Origin: Micropterix aruncella | Taxonomy: Eukaryota; Arthropoda; Insecta; Lepidoptera; Micropterigidae | Reading direction: 5' to 3' | Assembly: GCA_944548615.1 (NCBI GenBank) | Contig: OX155952.1 | Span: forward strand, 29,289,458-29,353,457 | DNA: 64,000 nucleotides | Shown here: positions 45,604-56,339 of the stretch, piece after piece | How the letters are laid out: every line of letters starts with the position of its first letter | How positions within the stretch are numbered: position 1 is the first letter of the stretch | The notes under the pieces: generated by a model | What the model was told of the DNA's origin: nothing | Databases searched by the model: none | The model's input: only the letters and a program-made list of their open reading frames with translations | Translations under genes and position numbers: made by a program

Positions 45604-48600
45604 ATGGCGGCGTCGTCGTCGTCATCTGGGCGTGTTATAATGACAGAATTCATCGAAAAATATAAAAGTTCTGAATGTTTATGGAAAATAACGAACAAAA
45701 ATTATAAAAATAAACAGTATCGACAGAAAGCTGTAGAAGATTTACTTCCAATTTTAAAAAAAATTGATATTACCGCAAATTTGGACAGCGTTACAAAAAA
45801 AATAAATTCTATGAGGAGTGCTTTTAATAAGGAACACAACAAGGTATGTATAGCTTTTAAGATATTTTATGTTTCTTCCCATGTTCTTCCTGATTTGTGG
45901 TTTGCTCGTGATTTGGTGTACCTACCTAATGTTATTCTGTAATAAACATGTGCTTATTGGTTAGGTGATAGTTTAGGCTGTATAGTTTAGTAAAAATCAA
46001 TTCGTTTGTATGGAGCAGATCGCATTAAACTGTTTATTTGTCTATCTACAGTATCAATTAATGTAATGCAGAATATATATTTATTTTTTAATGATGTTTA
46101 TAACGAAGACTTAATTTAGAATCTTTGATAATATCTTTTTGGACTTTATTTTTAATATTTACTACGATTTTATTTTTAATATTCATTACATTTTAATATT
46201 TTAACACTCGATAATTTAGGAAATAGGTAATTCAGATATTTATTAATTTGACTTATTTTTAACTATTTTAAACTATTTCTTTAATTTTAATTCCTTCTTT
46301 TATCTATTTTTCTTAATGATTTTTCACGATTTTTGATTGAATGTTTTTTTTAAATGTTTTTTAAATACTTATGAATATCTAATTTGATCTCTTTTATTTT
46401 TCTTTTATTTTTAACTAAACGTATGCACAGGTGAAATATTTTCTGGTCACGCCTGCTTAGTACAGTGTTAGGCCTAGTTAGGCGGTGTTGAAGTAGTGAC
46501 CAAGATGCTGCAGTGTGCTTTATTTTTCGCTTTTGGTCCAAACACGATTATTTTTGTAATGCTGCAGCAATGTATATCTCGTGCTTTAATTTTAATAATA
46601 ATATAAAAATAAAACAAACAAATACATTTCCAATTTTATTATCATCAATCTGCGTTGCAAAGTTAATGTACCTATGAATAAAAATAACTTTCACTAATGG
46701 ATCAAATCTCAAATAACGAAAAAAAACAGCTGTTATACAAAACTATGGATCAAGACCATGTATATCTGCAGTCGCCATAGTATACGTTTTTTCCTTGTTT
46801 CCTCCTCTATGCATATTATATTAATCACTTGCTTGTTGTAGGTAAAAGCAGGCAGTCGATCTGGTATTGGTGCAGAAGATTTATACTTACCAAAACTGTG
46901 GTATTATGACTTACTTCTGTTTCTTAATGAAAGAGAGACAGAAGTTAGGAGTTCGTGTGACATAAACGCCATGTTAAATGAAGACAACAATAAAGACAAA
47001 GATCCGGTAAAGACCAACTTTATTAATCCCACTACACTGAAGTACTTTGATTTGTACATATAAAGTTGATTTGAAGTTTGAAGTATGTTTTTAATTGGCC
47101 CTCATTTATGTCATAATTTTTAAAATAGAATTTGTAAAATGTGAGAAAAATTATAGTCTATTTGTTTAGGTACTTAAATAAATGTAAACAATCTTGATAT
47201 GTCTTTTTATTTAAATATACACTTTACAAATCAATATCATTACAGTTTACAAATTAATTGCAAAATTACATATCTCTTTTCATAGATATTGATTTGTAAA
47301 GTGCTTATTTCAATAAAAATCAATCAAGTACCTAAATAAAAGGACTTTAATGTAAATGAGTTAGGAAATCTTATGTGGTGTTGTATAGTCGGTGGTATGT
47401 AGTGGTGGTGTTATTGGTGTTAGTGTGGTTGGTTAGTAGTAGTAGGTGTGAATGGTGGTGGTGTGGTGTATTACTGTACTGTGATATGGTATGGTTTAGT
47501 GATGGAAGTAATGTGGTATATTTGTTGTTTGAAGTGGTGGTGTGGTAGATTCTTACTAACAAAAGTAATCAAATCAAGGTAAGGTTAGTTTTTTAATTAA
47601 TTTTTGTATTATTTTTTTTAAATGAGTGCTCTCTCATTTTGCCAACTAACAGCACATTCACCATTAAAACATTGAACAAATTCTTCTCTTACCAACTTTG
47701 CTTCATTACTAACATTGCCACGTCTTATTACATTTAATGGAATTACACCTTGTACCGGTATATTATCTTCTACATTAATGTCGTCAATATCAAATTCATG
47801 TTCCGAATAATTAGTAGCTGATTTCCTCAAAAAGTTATGTAGAATACAGCACGTTAGGACGACAAGATTGATTCGCTGCGGATCTAAATTAATAGCAGTA
47901 TGAAAAATTTGAAAGCGATTAGACATTATTCCAAAAACATTTTCAATTAATCTCCTTGCTCGTGATAACCTATAATTATATATATTTTTTTCTGTAGTAA
48001 GTGAATTTTTACCAAAAGGCTTTATAAGGTCGGGTCTTAAAGCAAATGCTTCGTCACCAATAAAAACAAACGGCAAAGCTTTGGAACAATTTTGTGGTCT
48101 TGATTTGTTCGGAATATTCAGTTCACGATTATTTAAAATCTCATAAAAACGTGTTTCCTTTATAACCCCACCATCAGATATTCTGCCATTAACACCAGCT
48201 TCGCACCATATAATTTCATAATTTGCATTAGCACAGGCCATGAGAACAATGCTAAAGATTTTTTTGCTGTTGTAAAAGCTGGAGCCAGACCCAGGTGGCG
48301 GTACAATTCGGATGTGCTTACCATCGATTGAGCCAAGACAATTAGGAAACTGCCATCTTTCCTCAAAACCTCTCGCAATAGCTAGCCATTCAGCTTCAGT
48401 TTCAGGCATCTGTAATAAAATTAAGTATATTTTTCAGAACATGGACATGAAGACAGATCAAGCTTCGCCGCCGCCGCCGCGGTCTGACAGTAACAATTTG
48501 AAAAGAAAAATAAAAAATGAAGTTACTGAAGTATTAACAAAGATTTCTAACAGATTAGACTCATCTGTTACAAAATCAAAACCACCTTTTAGTGCTTTTG

Positions 48601-49079
48601 GCGAACATGTCGCTGAGAAGTTGCGAACAATGCACAATGACGCTGCCAAGTACTGTCAGAAAATTATCAATGACGCTATCTTTTATGCCGAATTCAACAA
48701 TCTTAATAGCACATCCCGCATAGTAACGGATTATATACATTTACGGTCACTGTCCGCCCAATCTCAGTCACCATATTTAGAAAGACCATCTCGATCAACG
48801 TCCACCCAAACTTCATCACCCTATTTCATACCTTTACGATCACCATCCACACAAAATCAATTACAATCCACCCTGATAGAATTACCCTATCAGCCTCCAG
48901 ATCAACCGCTTTAACAGTCCTCAGCATCAAATGATTTTTTTTGTAATAACGCTGATGAAATTATAGATTATTTGGATCAGCAGGACTCTCAAAAGTCATT
49001 ATCATCACCTATTATCGCAGAAGGTGATTACACTACAATGAAGAATTATTTGCTTTTCAAGCCTAGAACTGGTAATTAA
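45604..49079 (+). pseudogene. MADF-domain DNA-binding protein of the Harbinger element (exons 45604-45843, 46842-47006, 48438-49079)
   Basis: Exon 1 ends AAC AAG|GTATGT, exon 2 is bounded by GTTGTAG and CCG|GTAAAG, and exon 3 begins after TTTTCAG. All junctions are phase 0. Exons 1 and 2 together make a MADF domain: FIEKYKSSECLWKITN, then NKQYRQKAVEDL, a KKINSMRSAF segment and LYLPKLWYYDLLLFL. Exon 3 adds a Ser/Pro/Gln-rich region and a helical segment of the kind found C-terminally in such partners. The frame reaches a TAA at 48,912-48,914, but the same frame continues cleanly for 54 more codons to 49,077-49,079, so that TAA looks like a new nonsense mutation. Without it the protein would be about 347 residues. 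MADF partners in Harbinger elements bind transposon ends and assist nuclear import of the transposase (family knowledge). Confidence 0.8.
47340..47580. repeat. Low-complexity GTGGT/TGTTAG region inside the Harbinger element
   Basis: Irregular GTGGTGG, GTTAGTG and GTGTGG units dominate the plus strand. The region lies between the transposase stop and MADF exon 2. It has no coding support; the minus-strand ORF is Thr/His/Asn-rich low complexity. Confidence 0.5.
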
Positions 49080-49857
49080 ACGTGTCTAAAAAGATTTTTT
49101 TTAAATTTTGAACTACTTATCGAACTACTTGAACTACTGTAAACATCTTATTCAATTGTATGTGCATGTTTAATTGGAGATTGTGTTAAATTAAAGAACC
49201 TTCTTAGGTAACTGTTGTCGAAATTTTATTTTAGTTATATAACACACCCTGTTAATGAATAAGTAATGACGGCGGGGCTTATTTCGATAATATAAATTAT
49301 GTCAGCACTCATGACGATACAGATATCGCGCTGAAGGGAATATTTTCTAGTACACTATCATAAAATTTAGATTAACATTAGTACCTTCATGTAATCCTTT
49401 AACACACTGAGTATTGCTTTACATGTTTCTGGAATGATGACTCCTAGACGCTGTGAAGATATTCAGTTGGAAATTTTAATTCTTCGTAACTCATTCCCGA
49501 TGCTAAGAATCGAAGAGTGGCAGTCAATCTCTCATGAGGGCTTATAGCTTGTCTCATATTAGTATCTTGTTTAGCAATATATGGAGTTACAAGTTCTAGA
49601 AGCTTGAAATATGTCGTTTCGTCCATCCTTAAATAGTTTCGCCAGTCACTCGGTTCTAACGATAACTCATTTAACAAATTGACTTGCGTGAATTGACTCC
49701 TTTTTTTTAGGCATTCTTTCATCCATTGCTTTCTTTTTCGTTTTCTTGTGAGTATATGACAACAAACAGCAGCCGCAGTAACAAGTGATGTTTCTTCTTC
49801 GAAATCAGAATCCATTTTTAATTGTGGACGTCCGCAAAGAGAAAACACATCCTTCAC
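47618..49857 (-). pseudogene. PIF/Harbinger DDE transposase (exons 49857-49385 and 48409-47618), one-base frameshift
   Basis: Exon 1 gives the N-terminal DNA-binding part (WRNYLRMDETTYFKLLELV and a LRFLASGMSYEELKF helix pair). After about 49,470 the frame must shift by one to continue with LGVIIPETCKAILSVLKDYMK, so one base is missing. It ends at AAG|GTACTA. Exon 2 begins after TTATTACAG at MPETEAEW, phase 0, and carries the nuclease. Counting from that Met, the acidic residues are Asp29 in GSIDG, Asp79 in ISDGG, Asp119 in GDEAF and Glu156 in RLIENVFG, the pattern of HARBI1-type DDE nucleases. Total would be about 421 residues. The 975-bp intron contains all of MADF exon 3 on the opposite strand. 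Confidence 0.88.
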
Positions 49858-49999
49858 GCGGCCGGACCGGTCGAAAACTGAAGAGCCCGGAGTGGCGCCA
49901 GTGAATGGGGAAATCTAGTTGGCATAAAACCATTTGGAGTGACGCCACAGTTTTACGCCAAGACTGACGCGAAAAACTGACCGTCAATGCCCAGCTTTA

Positions 50000-50610
50000 T
50001 TAGAAAGCCAATAAAATGGAGTAGTTTTTACAGTAACTATCTCATAGCATGTAAAAAGAAAAAGTCAAGATATAATCTCCAAACGAGTATTATTATTTCA
50101 TCCAATAAAGTACCACTATTTCACGAGGTCTATGATAAAGGTAAAAAAAACTTTTGATCAATATTTTTATATTCACTAAAAAAGGTCATAGAGTATGTTT
50201 TTGGAAAAAAGACACAAAGAATAAAATAACTCCAAAGCTGTTTATTTTTGAGGTGATGCAAGAATATGTCTGTATAGATAGCAATTAGTCTCTTCTACAA
50301 CATCCCTTTAGGTATCTATCGAGAAAGCAATATAGGGTTTTCGTAAAATCTTTTCATAGAATTAATTTACAAGATTATGATTTTTATGTAGAAATAAAAA
50401 TAATAAACGCCACTAATATGGCAGCGAATGAGTCTCCTGATTGGATTGGGAAACGCTTAGATTTAAACGAGATGTATGTATGGATGTGCACCTTTCGACT
50501 GTGCTTTGTGTAGGTTTAATAGGAGTCCCTTTATCACCGGTGAACGATCAGCTTATACCAATCCGTCTCTGGCTTGGGTATACACGTATATACCGAGGCA
50601 CGAGCTTTCT
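50000..50610. other. Intergenic, no gene seen
   Basis: AT-rich flank of the Harbinger element; short ORFs at 50,441-50,706 overlap the next MITE and are not supported. Confidence 0.35.
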
Positions 50611-50615
50611 TTTAA

Positions 50616-50920
50616 GGGCTCTAGACGATCAAGCATGCTTGTCAAGCATCGCGTCGCGGGCGGGGAAGGGATCGTGAACCACAGGAAATATGCTAATATT
50701 TTCTAAAATATTTATTTAAAATGCCTAATTTTGTAGTTTTATACCAAGGAGTTTGATGATGATGATTGATGAATGACGTGATCCCCTGGTATAAACTACA
50801 AAATTAGGCAATTTTGGTAAATAATAACACAAAAATATTTGCAAATTTCCTGCGGTTTACGATCCCCTCCCAGCCAGCGACGCGATGCGCATGCTTGATC
50901 GTCTAGACTCTAGAGAGCTC
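50616..50920. mobile_element. Hairpin MITE, copy 5
   Basis: Starts GGGCTCTAGACGATC and ends CTAGAGAGCTC, with the same arm blocks as 14,802-15,113. The centre is GATGATGATTGATGAATG. Confidence 0.8.
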
Positions 50921-51342
50921 ATTAGAATAAGAACATCAGCGAGAACCAATGCCTTCTAATAATAAGAGCGTCGAACATGGCAGTCTCCGGCAACTTTATT
51001 TTTGTCTCGTTTTCGGCTTTCGCATTTCAAAATGCCTAATTTTGTAGTTTTATACCAGGGAGTCAGGTTAATTAGACTCAATTGATTAATGAATGACGTG
51101 ATTCCCTGGTATAAACTACAAAATTAGGCATTTTAGGTAAATAATTAAAAAAAAACATGAATATTTCCTGCGGTTTACGATCTCCTCCTAGCCCGCGACG
51201 CGATGCTTGACAAGCATGCTTAATCGTCTAGAGAGCTCCTTAGAATAGGAACATCAGCGAGAACCAATGCCTTCTAATAATAAGAGCGTCGACCTACGGC
51301 AGTCTCCGGCCACTTTATTTTTATCTCGTTTTTGGCTTTCGC
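50718..51342 (+). repeat. Tandem duplication of half a hairpin MITE plus 100 bp of flank
   Basis: 50,718-51,023 and 51,029-51,342 are two copies of the same unit. Each begins in the TGCCTAATTTTGTAGTTTTA block of the MITE, runs through the right arm, then continues into AACATCAGCGAGAACCAATG, CTTCTAATAATAAGAGCGTC and a TTTATTTTT(G/A)TCTCGTTTT stretch ending GGCTTTCGC. The second copy therefore contains a MITE lacking its left arm (51,030-51,238). Confidence 0.8.
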
Positions 51343-51344
51343 TG

Positions 51345-52490
51345 AAATGGCGGACCGCCTGCACTTTATAATCCGTGTCTAATATTGTAAACAGGCACGC
51401 CGAACGCCAGGGCGGTGGAAAGTCTCGTCGCCTTGGCTGTCGGCCAACTTCATTGTTTGGGCTGAACGCTACGTGCCTCAAACTCTGAGCCAAAAACACA
51501 ATACCTTTGATCCTACACCAAAATGCATGCAGCGATTTTATCAATCTCTTTCGGGTGTATTATGTATGCGCTGTTTGCGGGTTCAGCGATTTCTGCTTTG
51601 ACTATGAAAGGGTGCAGCGCAGGAGATCGCTTATTAGAAAAAGGTGATTTTGGAATATCTCCGAAAATGGTTCATTCAAGATAAGGCAATTTAATTGACT
51701 TCTTCGGCCAACAAATAGGATTAATAAAAATATGCAACTGAAATCAAGGGTAGAATATGTAAAAAACAATATATTTACTATATTTATAAATAAAACGCAT
51801 TATGTTGTAAGTTATTTTGCCACAATGGAGTGAGTATGGGATTCAAAAGGTAGCTCGCAATAGCTTCAGAAGCCTCCGACGGAGCCGTGGATGTAAGAAA
51901 TTGATTCCAATGCACCGGAGAGTTCTCGAGTATCAGGCTTTCTCATTCGAGTTCGTATTCCTATAATAATAAAAGTTTGATAATCATCAGCGCATGTTTA
52001 ACTTGGTAAATATAACTATAGAAGATTATATTGCGCATTAAAATTGAATGGGGGTCAGTAAAAAAAGGTTTTTGTCTGGTTTTTCTTAAAAAATCCTTGT
52101 TTTGTTTAAGAACTGTGCAAGTACGGTCAATAATACCACAGGAATCGAATGATGGACTTGCCTGAAGTATAGCACTCGGTGAAAGAACCAGGCACGTCCG
52201 GACTTGCATTGTTCTTGCACGAAATATTTTATGCCCTGATAAATGTACCATTGATCTCGCCGCAGTATAGTATGCTGAAAACAAACAATTTCCTGTACAA
52301 TAGCTACATATTCGATGCAAATTTTCATTATGTTATTTTTTTTTTATAATACGTAAGCACCGGGAACTCCACTTTTAGAGTAAAAGTAATTGATTTCAAT
52401 GATTGATGGCAGTTTTAGCGCCTTCATTGTAATATAAAGTATTCATGTAATATATTTTCTAAATAAACTCATAATTCTTAATAATTCTCT
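51345..52490. other. Intergenic, no gene assigned
   Basis: Two overlapping minus-strand ORFs at 51,961-52,328 lack a recognisable domain. Nothing else is supported. Confidence 0.3.
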
Positions 52491-52493
52491 AAG

Positions 52494-52797
52494 GGGCTCT
52501 CTAGACAATCAAGCATGCTTGTCAAGCATCGCGTCGCGGGCTGGGAGGGGATCGTATACCGCAGGAATTATGCAAATATATTTTTTAAATATTTACCAAA
52601 AATGCCTAATTTTGTAGTTTATATCAGGGAGTCACGGTAATTAGACGTAATTAATTGATGACTGCCGTGACTCCCTGGTATACTACAAACTACAAAATTA
52701 GTGATGTTTAGCAAATATTAAAAAAAAATCGGTTTACGATCCTCTCCCAGCCCACGACGCGATGCTTGACAAGCATGCTTGATCGTCTAGAGAGCCC
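52494..52797. mobile_element. Hairpin MITE, copy 7, both termini present
   Basis: GGGCTCTCTAGACAATC at the left and CGTCTAGAGAGCCC at the right are complementary. The inner CCTGGTATA-type and TTTTGTAGTTTATA-type blocks pair across a centre of about 20 bp. The right arm has a small deletion around the AAATATGC block. Confidence 0.85.
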
Positions 52798-53697
52798 TTT
52801 ATTAAAATATTTCTTACGTGAAAATGTGTTTAAAAATTTAACTTTATTAAAAAGTGTCACTGGACTTTACAGGATAAAACAATTGAAAAAAACATGCTTG
52901 CCATTACGGGCATGATTATTGTTTTATACAAAATTACGGTTGAGATATTTAATAACGTATTCTTTCTATTATAGAAGGGAAATACAAAGCTACTAATACA
53001 GCTACAAATACAGCAACAAAAAAAAAGATTTTTTTTTTTAATTTTGTTTTTTTTTATTTTTTTTAATTAGTATGAAAAGCTATGATCACGATGCGCTATC
53101 TAGCGGTTGGTAAAATGTCACTGATATTGTTTATTTACGACTTATTACCTACCGCTAGATGGCGCAGCGCGCTCAAACGCTTCTTAAACTTTTACTCAAC
53201 AGTCAAATTCTTCAAATTTTCAAACTAAAAATAAAAACAAAAAAAAATATTTTTTTTTGGATCTATCCAAAAAAAATTATCAAAACTTGTTTACCACATT
53301 GTACCGATTCAACCACAGAAAAACATGCCCGTGCAGTATTTGTTTTCGTGCGTTTTTTGGTGATATATACAGTAATGCACGTACCAGCGTTAATGTCGTG
53401 GTCACACAGCAGCGGGGGACATTAATATTTCATTATGCAGTAAAAGTCGTATTTTGGGATGTTGCCATTTCAGAAGCCATTGCAGCCGCTCCCCGGTGTT
53501 TCGGATAAATCACATTGCAGTTGAAATATGGAAGCATGTAGGCCCGTCGGAATGGCCGGTCGTTATGATAGCGGTTCTTGTAGCGGCTGAGGTGCGATGA
53601 GCTCCAATTGTGGACTGTTTCTACGGTAGCAAATAATAATTGTCAACAAGTAAGTAAGTAACCCATCTTCTTCGGATCTGTGTAACCTACTTAGTGA

Positions 53698-53920
53698 GTT
53701 AATAAACCCTTGCTGAGTTGGCCACAAAGACCCATTCTGTTCAGGGTTGGTCACACTCACGGGTCAACACCTATCCGACGGCCTCCACGCATGAAGTGCG
53801 AGCCTGGGTAGGAATCTGGCCTTATGGTCAGTTTCCCATAGGAATCAATCTTCTGGCGCTCCTGGACGGTCTGCGCACCGTGCGGCGTAAGCCAATCGAC
53901 TGTGCACTCTGACTAACATA
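53698..53920 (+). repeat. GC-rich 650-bp repeat, 5' part of split copy D/F
   Basis: Begins TTGCTGAGTTGGCCAC and runs to CACTCTGACTAACA, where homology to copy C would continue at GTCGGGGGAGT. That continuation is found at about 55,862. Confidence 0.65.
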
Positions 53921-53924
53921 TATT

Positions 53925-54600
53925 GAGTTGTCAACTACAACGGGCGAGCCCGTCACCACAGGACGTTTTAACGATTTGTCGTTCTATCGACCTGCAGTGA
54001 GCGTAGAAGACTTTGGACATAACAATCCAACGTCTAGCTACGCCACAACCCGTAAGAGACCAACTCCTTACCGCGAGAAAGCCAGGAATTACTTCCCGGC
54101 GGCTCGAGACACTCGCGCCCTTACTTCCAATTGTGACCAGATTTCTCCGGTCTCTCGATTGGTTCCGAGTACGAGGTCGCTTGCGCGGGCCTCTCCCTTA
54201 CGAAGCGGTGAAACGGTGTATACCGAATCTATCGCGGACCAAGGCGTCCTTTGCCCGGCTCTGAACCGGGATCGGATGGCCAATGGTCATTTCAAGAGCA
54301 TTCGCCGTAAGGCAACCACCCCCGCTCTATAGGAAACAATACAGTTCCCAGACTCCCCCGACTGTTAGTCGGAGTGCAAAATCGATTGGCTTGCGCCGCA
54401 CGGTGCGCAGACCGTCCAGGAGCGCCAGAGGTTTGATTCCCAGGGGAAACTGGTTCGCTGACCAGAGTCCTACCCAGGTTCGCACCCCGTGCGTGGAGGC
54501 CGTCGGATGGGTGTTGACCCGTGAGTGTGACCGAACCTGAACACATGGGTAATCGTGGCCAACTCATCATGGACCCGTTAGCTCCCAAACTAACAGCGCC
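53925..54600 (-). repeat. GC-rich 650-bp repeat, copy E, inverted
   Basis: Full-length copy in reverse orientation. It starts at TTGTCAACTACAACGGGCGAG and ends near GAGTTTGGG-complement sequence at 54,590. It lies inside the split copy D/F. Confidence 0.65.
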
Positions 54601-54639
54601 TGACTAACAGGTTAAGAGTTTCAATGCGATAGGTGAGGG

Positions 54640-55860
54640 CAGCAAACCCCGCCCACCGCCCGGGCAGTTATAACGACGAGGGTCGTCTTGTCTGCCCGGG
54701 ATGTCGTGCTACGACAACCCTGCGCGTACCAGAAGGGTAGAACGCGCAGGGGGTGAAATAGGGCAAATCACCCCCCCCGTACCGCCCCGAGAACCCATTT
54801 ATTTATAATAAAAGGTATTTACAAAAGAAAATTTACAAAATAATACTAAATTTACCATATTCACAAAAGAAAAAAAAAACAACAAATATCATAAATTTAG
54901 GGCCGGTAAGCGGGGTAGAGGACGCTCCAGAAACGATGATGGTGGAGGCGCACGGTCCGTGGGCAGGTCTCGGAGCAGCCACGGGGGGGAGGAATCCCTG
55001 GATCCTGCAAAGAACGAAACGCCCCTCGGGGCGGTAAAGAGACGGACACAAAGATGGGCACTTCGGGCTGGAAGTAGCCGCCGAATCACGCCACCAAGGA
55101 AGAGGGTACCCCCTGGGGGGTATCCCGAGGCCTCATGCTCTCCCAAGAAGCCACCCAGTGCTCCACAAACTCGCCAAACGACTGGAAGCAGCTCCTACAA
55201 CTGACCAGATCCGGGTACCAAATCGGAGAGCGCCCAACGCACGCGCCCACTGCATCCATCAATTTCTCCCGTGCAGCCGCTAGAATTGGGCAAGACCAAA
55301 TTACGTGTTCCGCAGTTTGGCGACCATACCCACAGGCGCACCGGGGGTCATCGGCAAGTCCAAAGTCAAATAGTATGGCTCTGAACTCTCCGTGGCCCCC
55401 AACCAGCTGCGTGGTATGGTGGTCGAACCGCAGAAACGAATTTGCCATCCGCACTGCGACGGACGGGAAAAGCAATGGGTGAGGCGGCCCGTACCCCCGG
55501 CGTCCCATCTAGCCTGCCAGACACGCAAGGACTCCACCCGAATCAGGCGGGCAAACTCCCCAGCTCGGTGCGCCACCGGGTCGATCGACAGGCCATGAAG
55601 GACTACCGGCTCGCCCCGGCGGTACCGCGACAACGCTGCACGCTCTAGAATCTCCAAGTCAATCGGCAGAACGCCAGCGATGACGGGTAACGCAAGAGTG
55701 GACGTCGTTCTGTACGCCCCGGTCAGGGCCACGAGAGGGATGCGCTGTCCGCGCAGCAGTGCGACACGCGTCGCCTCAGGAACAGCAGACTCCGTCCAAG
55801 CGCATGCGGCATAAGTCGCACGCGGGACGAAGACGCCCTTATAGATAGTCATGACCGCCG
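54640..55860 (-). pseudogene. R1-clade LINE 3' fragment (reverse transcriptase C-terminus and zinc knuckle), frameshifted
   Basis: Two minus-strand frames belong together. 55,852 to about 55,475 encodes the region after the reverse-transcriptase core (YKGVFVPRATYAACAW, GAYRTTSTLALPVIAG). From about 55,480 to 55,086 another frame encodes FDHHTTQLVGGHGEFRA and a C-x-C-x7-H-x4-C knuckle (CACGYGRQTAEHVIWSCP), the hallmark of R1/jockey-type ORF2 C-termini. A frameshift near 55,478 breaks it. About 440 bp of 3' UTR follow, with inverted GCCCGGGCAG and CGCGCAGGG pieces. It is 5'-truncated and inactive. It separates inverted copy E from the second half of split copy D/F. Confidence 0.75.
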
Positions 55861-55861
55861 G

Positions 55862-56330
55862 GAAGACCGGGTCGGGGGAGTCTGGAAGCAGTACTGTTTC
55901 CTATAGAGCGGGGGTGGTTTCGTTCTTTGCGGACCTTACGGCGACTACTCTTGAAATTACCATCGGCCATCCGATCCTAGGTGAACAGCCGGGCAAAGGA
56001 CGCTGTGGTCCGCGATAGATTCGGTATACACCGTTTCACCGCTTCGTAAGGGAGAGGACCGCGCAAGCGACCTCGATCTCGTAACCAATCGAGAGACCGG
56101 AGTAATCTGGTCACAATTGGAAGTAAGGGCGTGAGTGTCGGCCCGCTGGGTAACATTCCTGGCTATCTCGCGGTTAAGGCGTTTGCCTGTTACGGGCTTG
56201 TGGCGTAGCTAGACGGTGAACTGTTTTGTCCCCAAGTCTTCTGCGCTCACTCCAGGGAGATAGAACGACTAATCGTTAAAACTTCCTGTGGTGACGGGCT
56301 CGCCCGCTGTAGTCGACAACCCAAGTTGTG
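55862..56330 (+). repeat. GC-rich 650-bp repeat, 3' part of split copy D/F
   Basis: Resumes at GTCGGGGGAGTCTGGAAGC, the exact point where 53,698-53,920 stopped, and runs to GGGCTCGCCCGCTGTAGTC. Together the two parts make one complete copy, interrupted by about 1.94 kb. Confidence 0.65.
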
Positions 56331-56339
56331 TAACCTACT

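Larger units (their letters stand above)
45364..49996. mobile_element. Full-length PIF/Harbinger transposon, 4,633 bp
   Basis: The ends AGCTGTGCATTGACGG (left) and CCGTCAATGCCCAGCT (right) belong to terminal inverted repeats of 34 bp with one mismatch. Both sides are flanked by TTA (45,361-45,363 and 49,997-49,999), the classical target duplication. Inside are a MADF-domain gene on the plus strand and a DDE transposase gene on the minus strand. Further AACTGACCGT- and CGCGTCAGT-like motifs near both ends could be subterminal binding sites. The element is complete in structure, but each gene carries one lesion. Confidence 0.93.

Noticed and set aside
47371..47562. Thr/His/Asn-rich minus-strand ORF in the Harbinger element
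   Set aside because: Translation of low-complexity GTGGT sequence, located beyond the transposase stop codon.
53928..54540. ORFs in the inverted GC-rich repeat as a protein gene
   Set aside because: The frames are not maintained in the other copies of the repeat.
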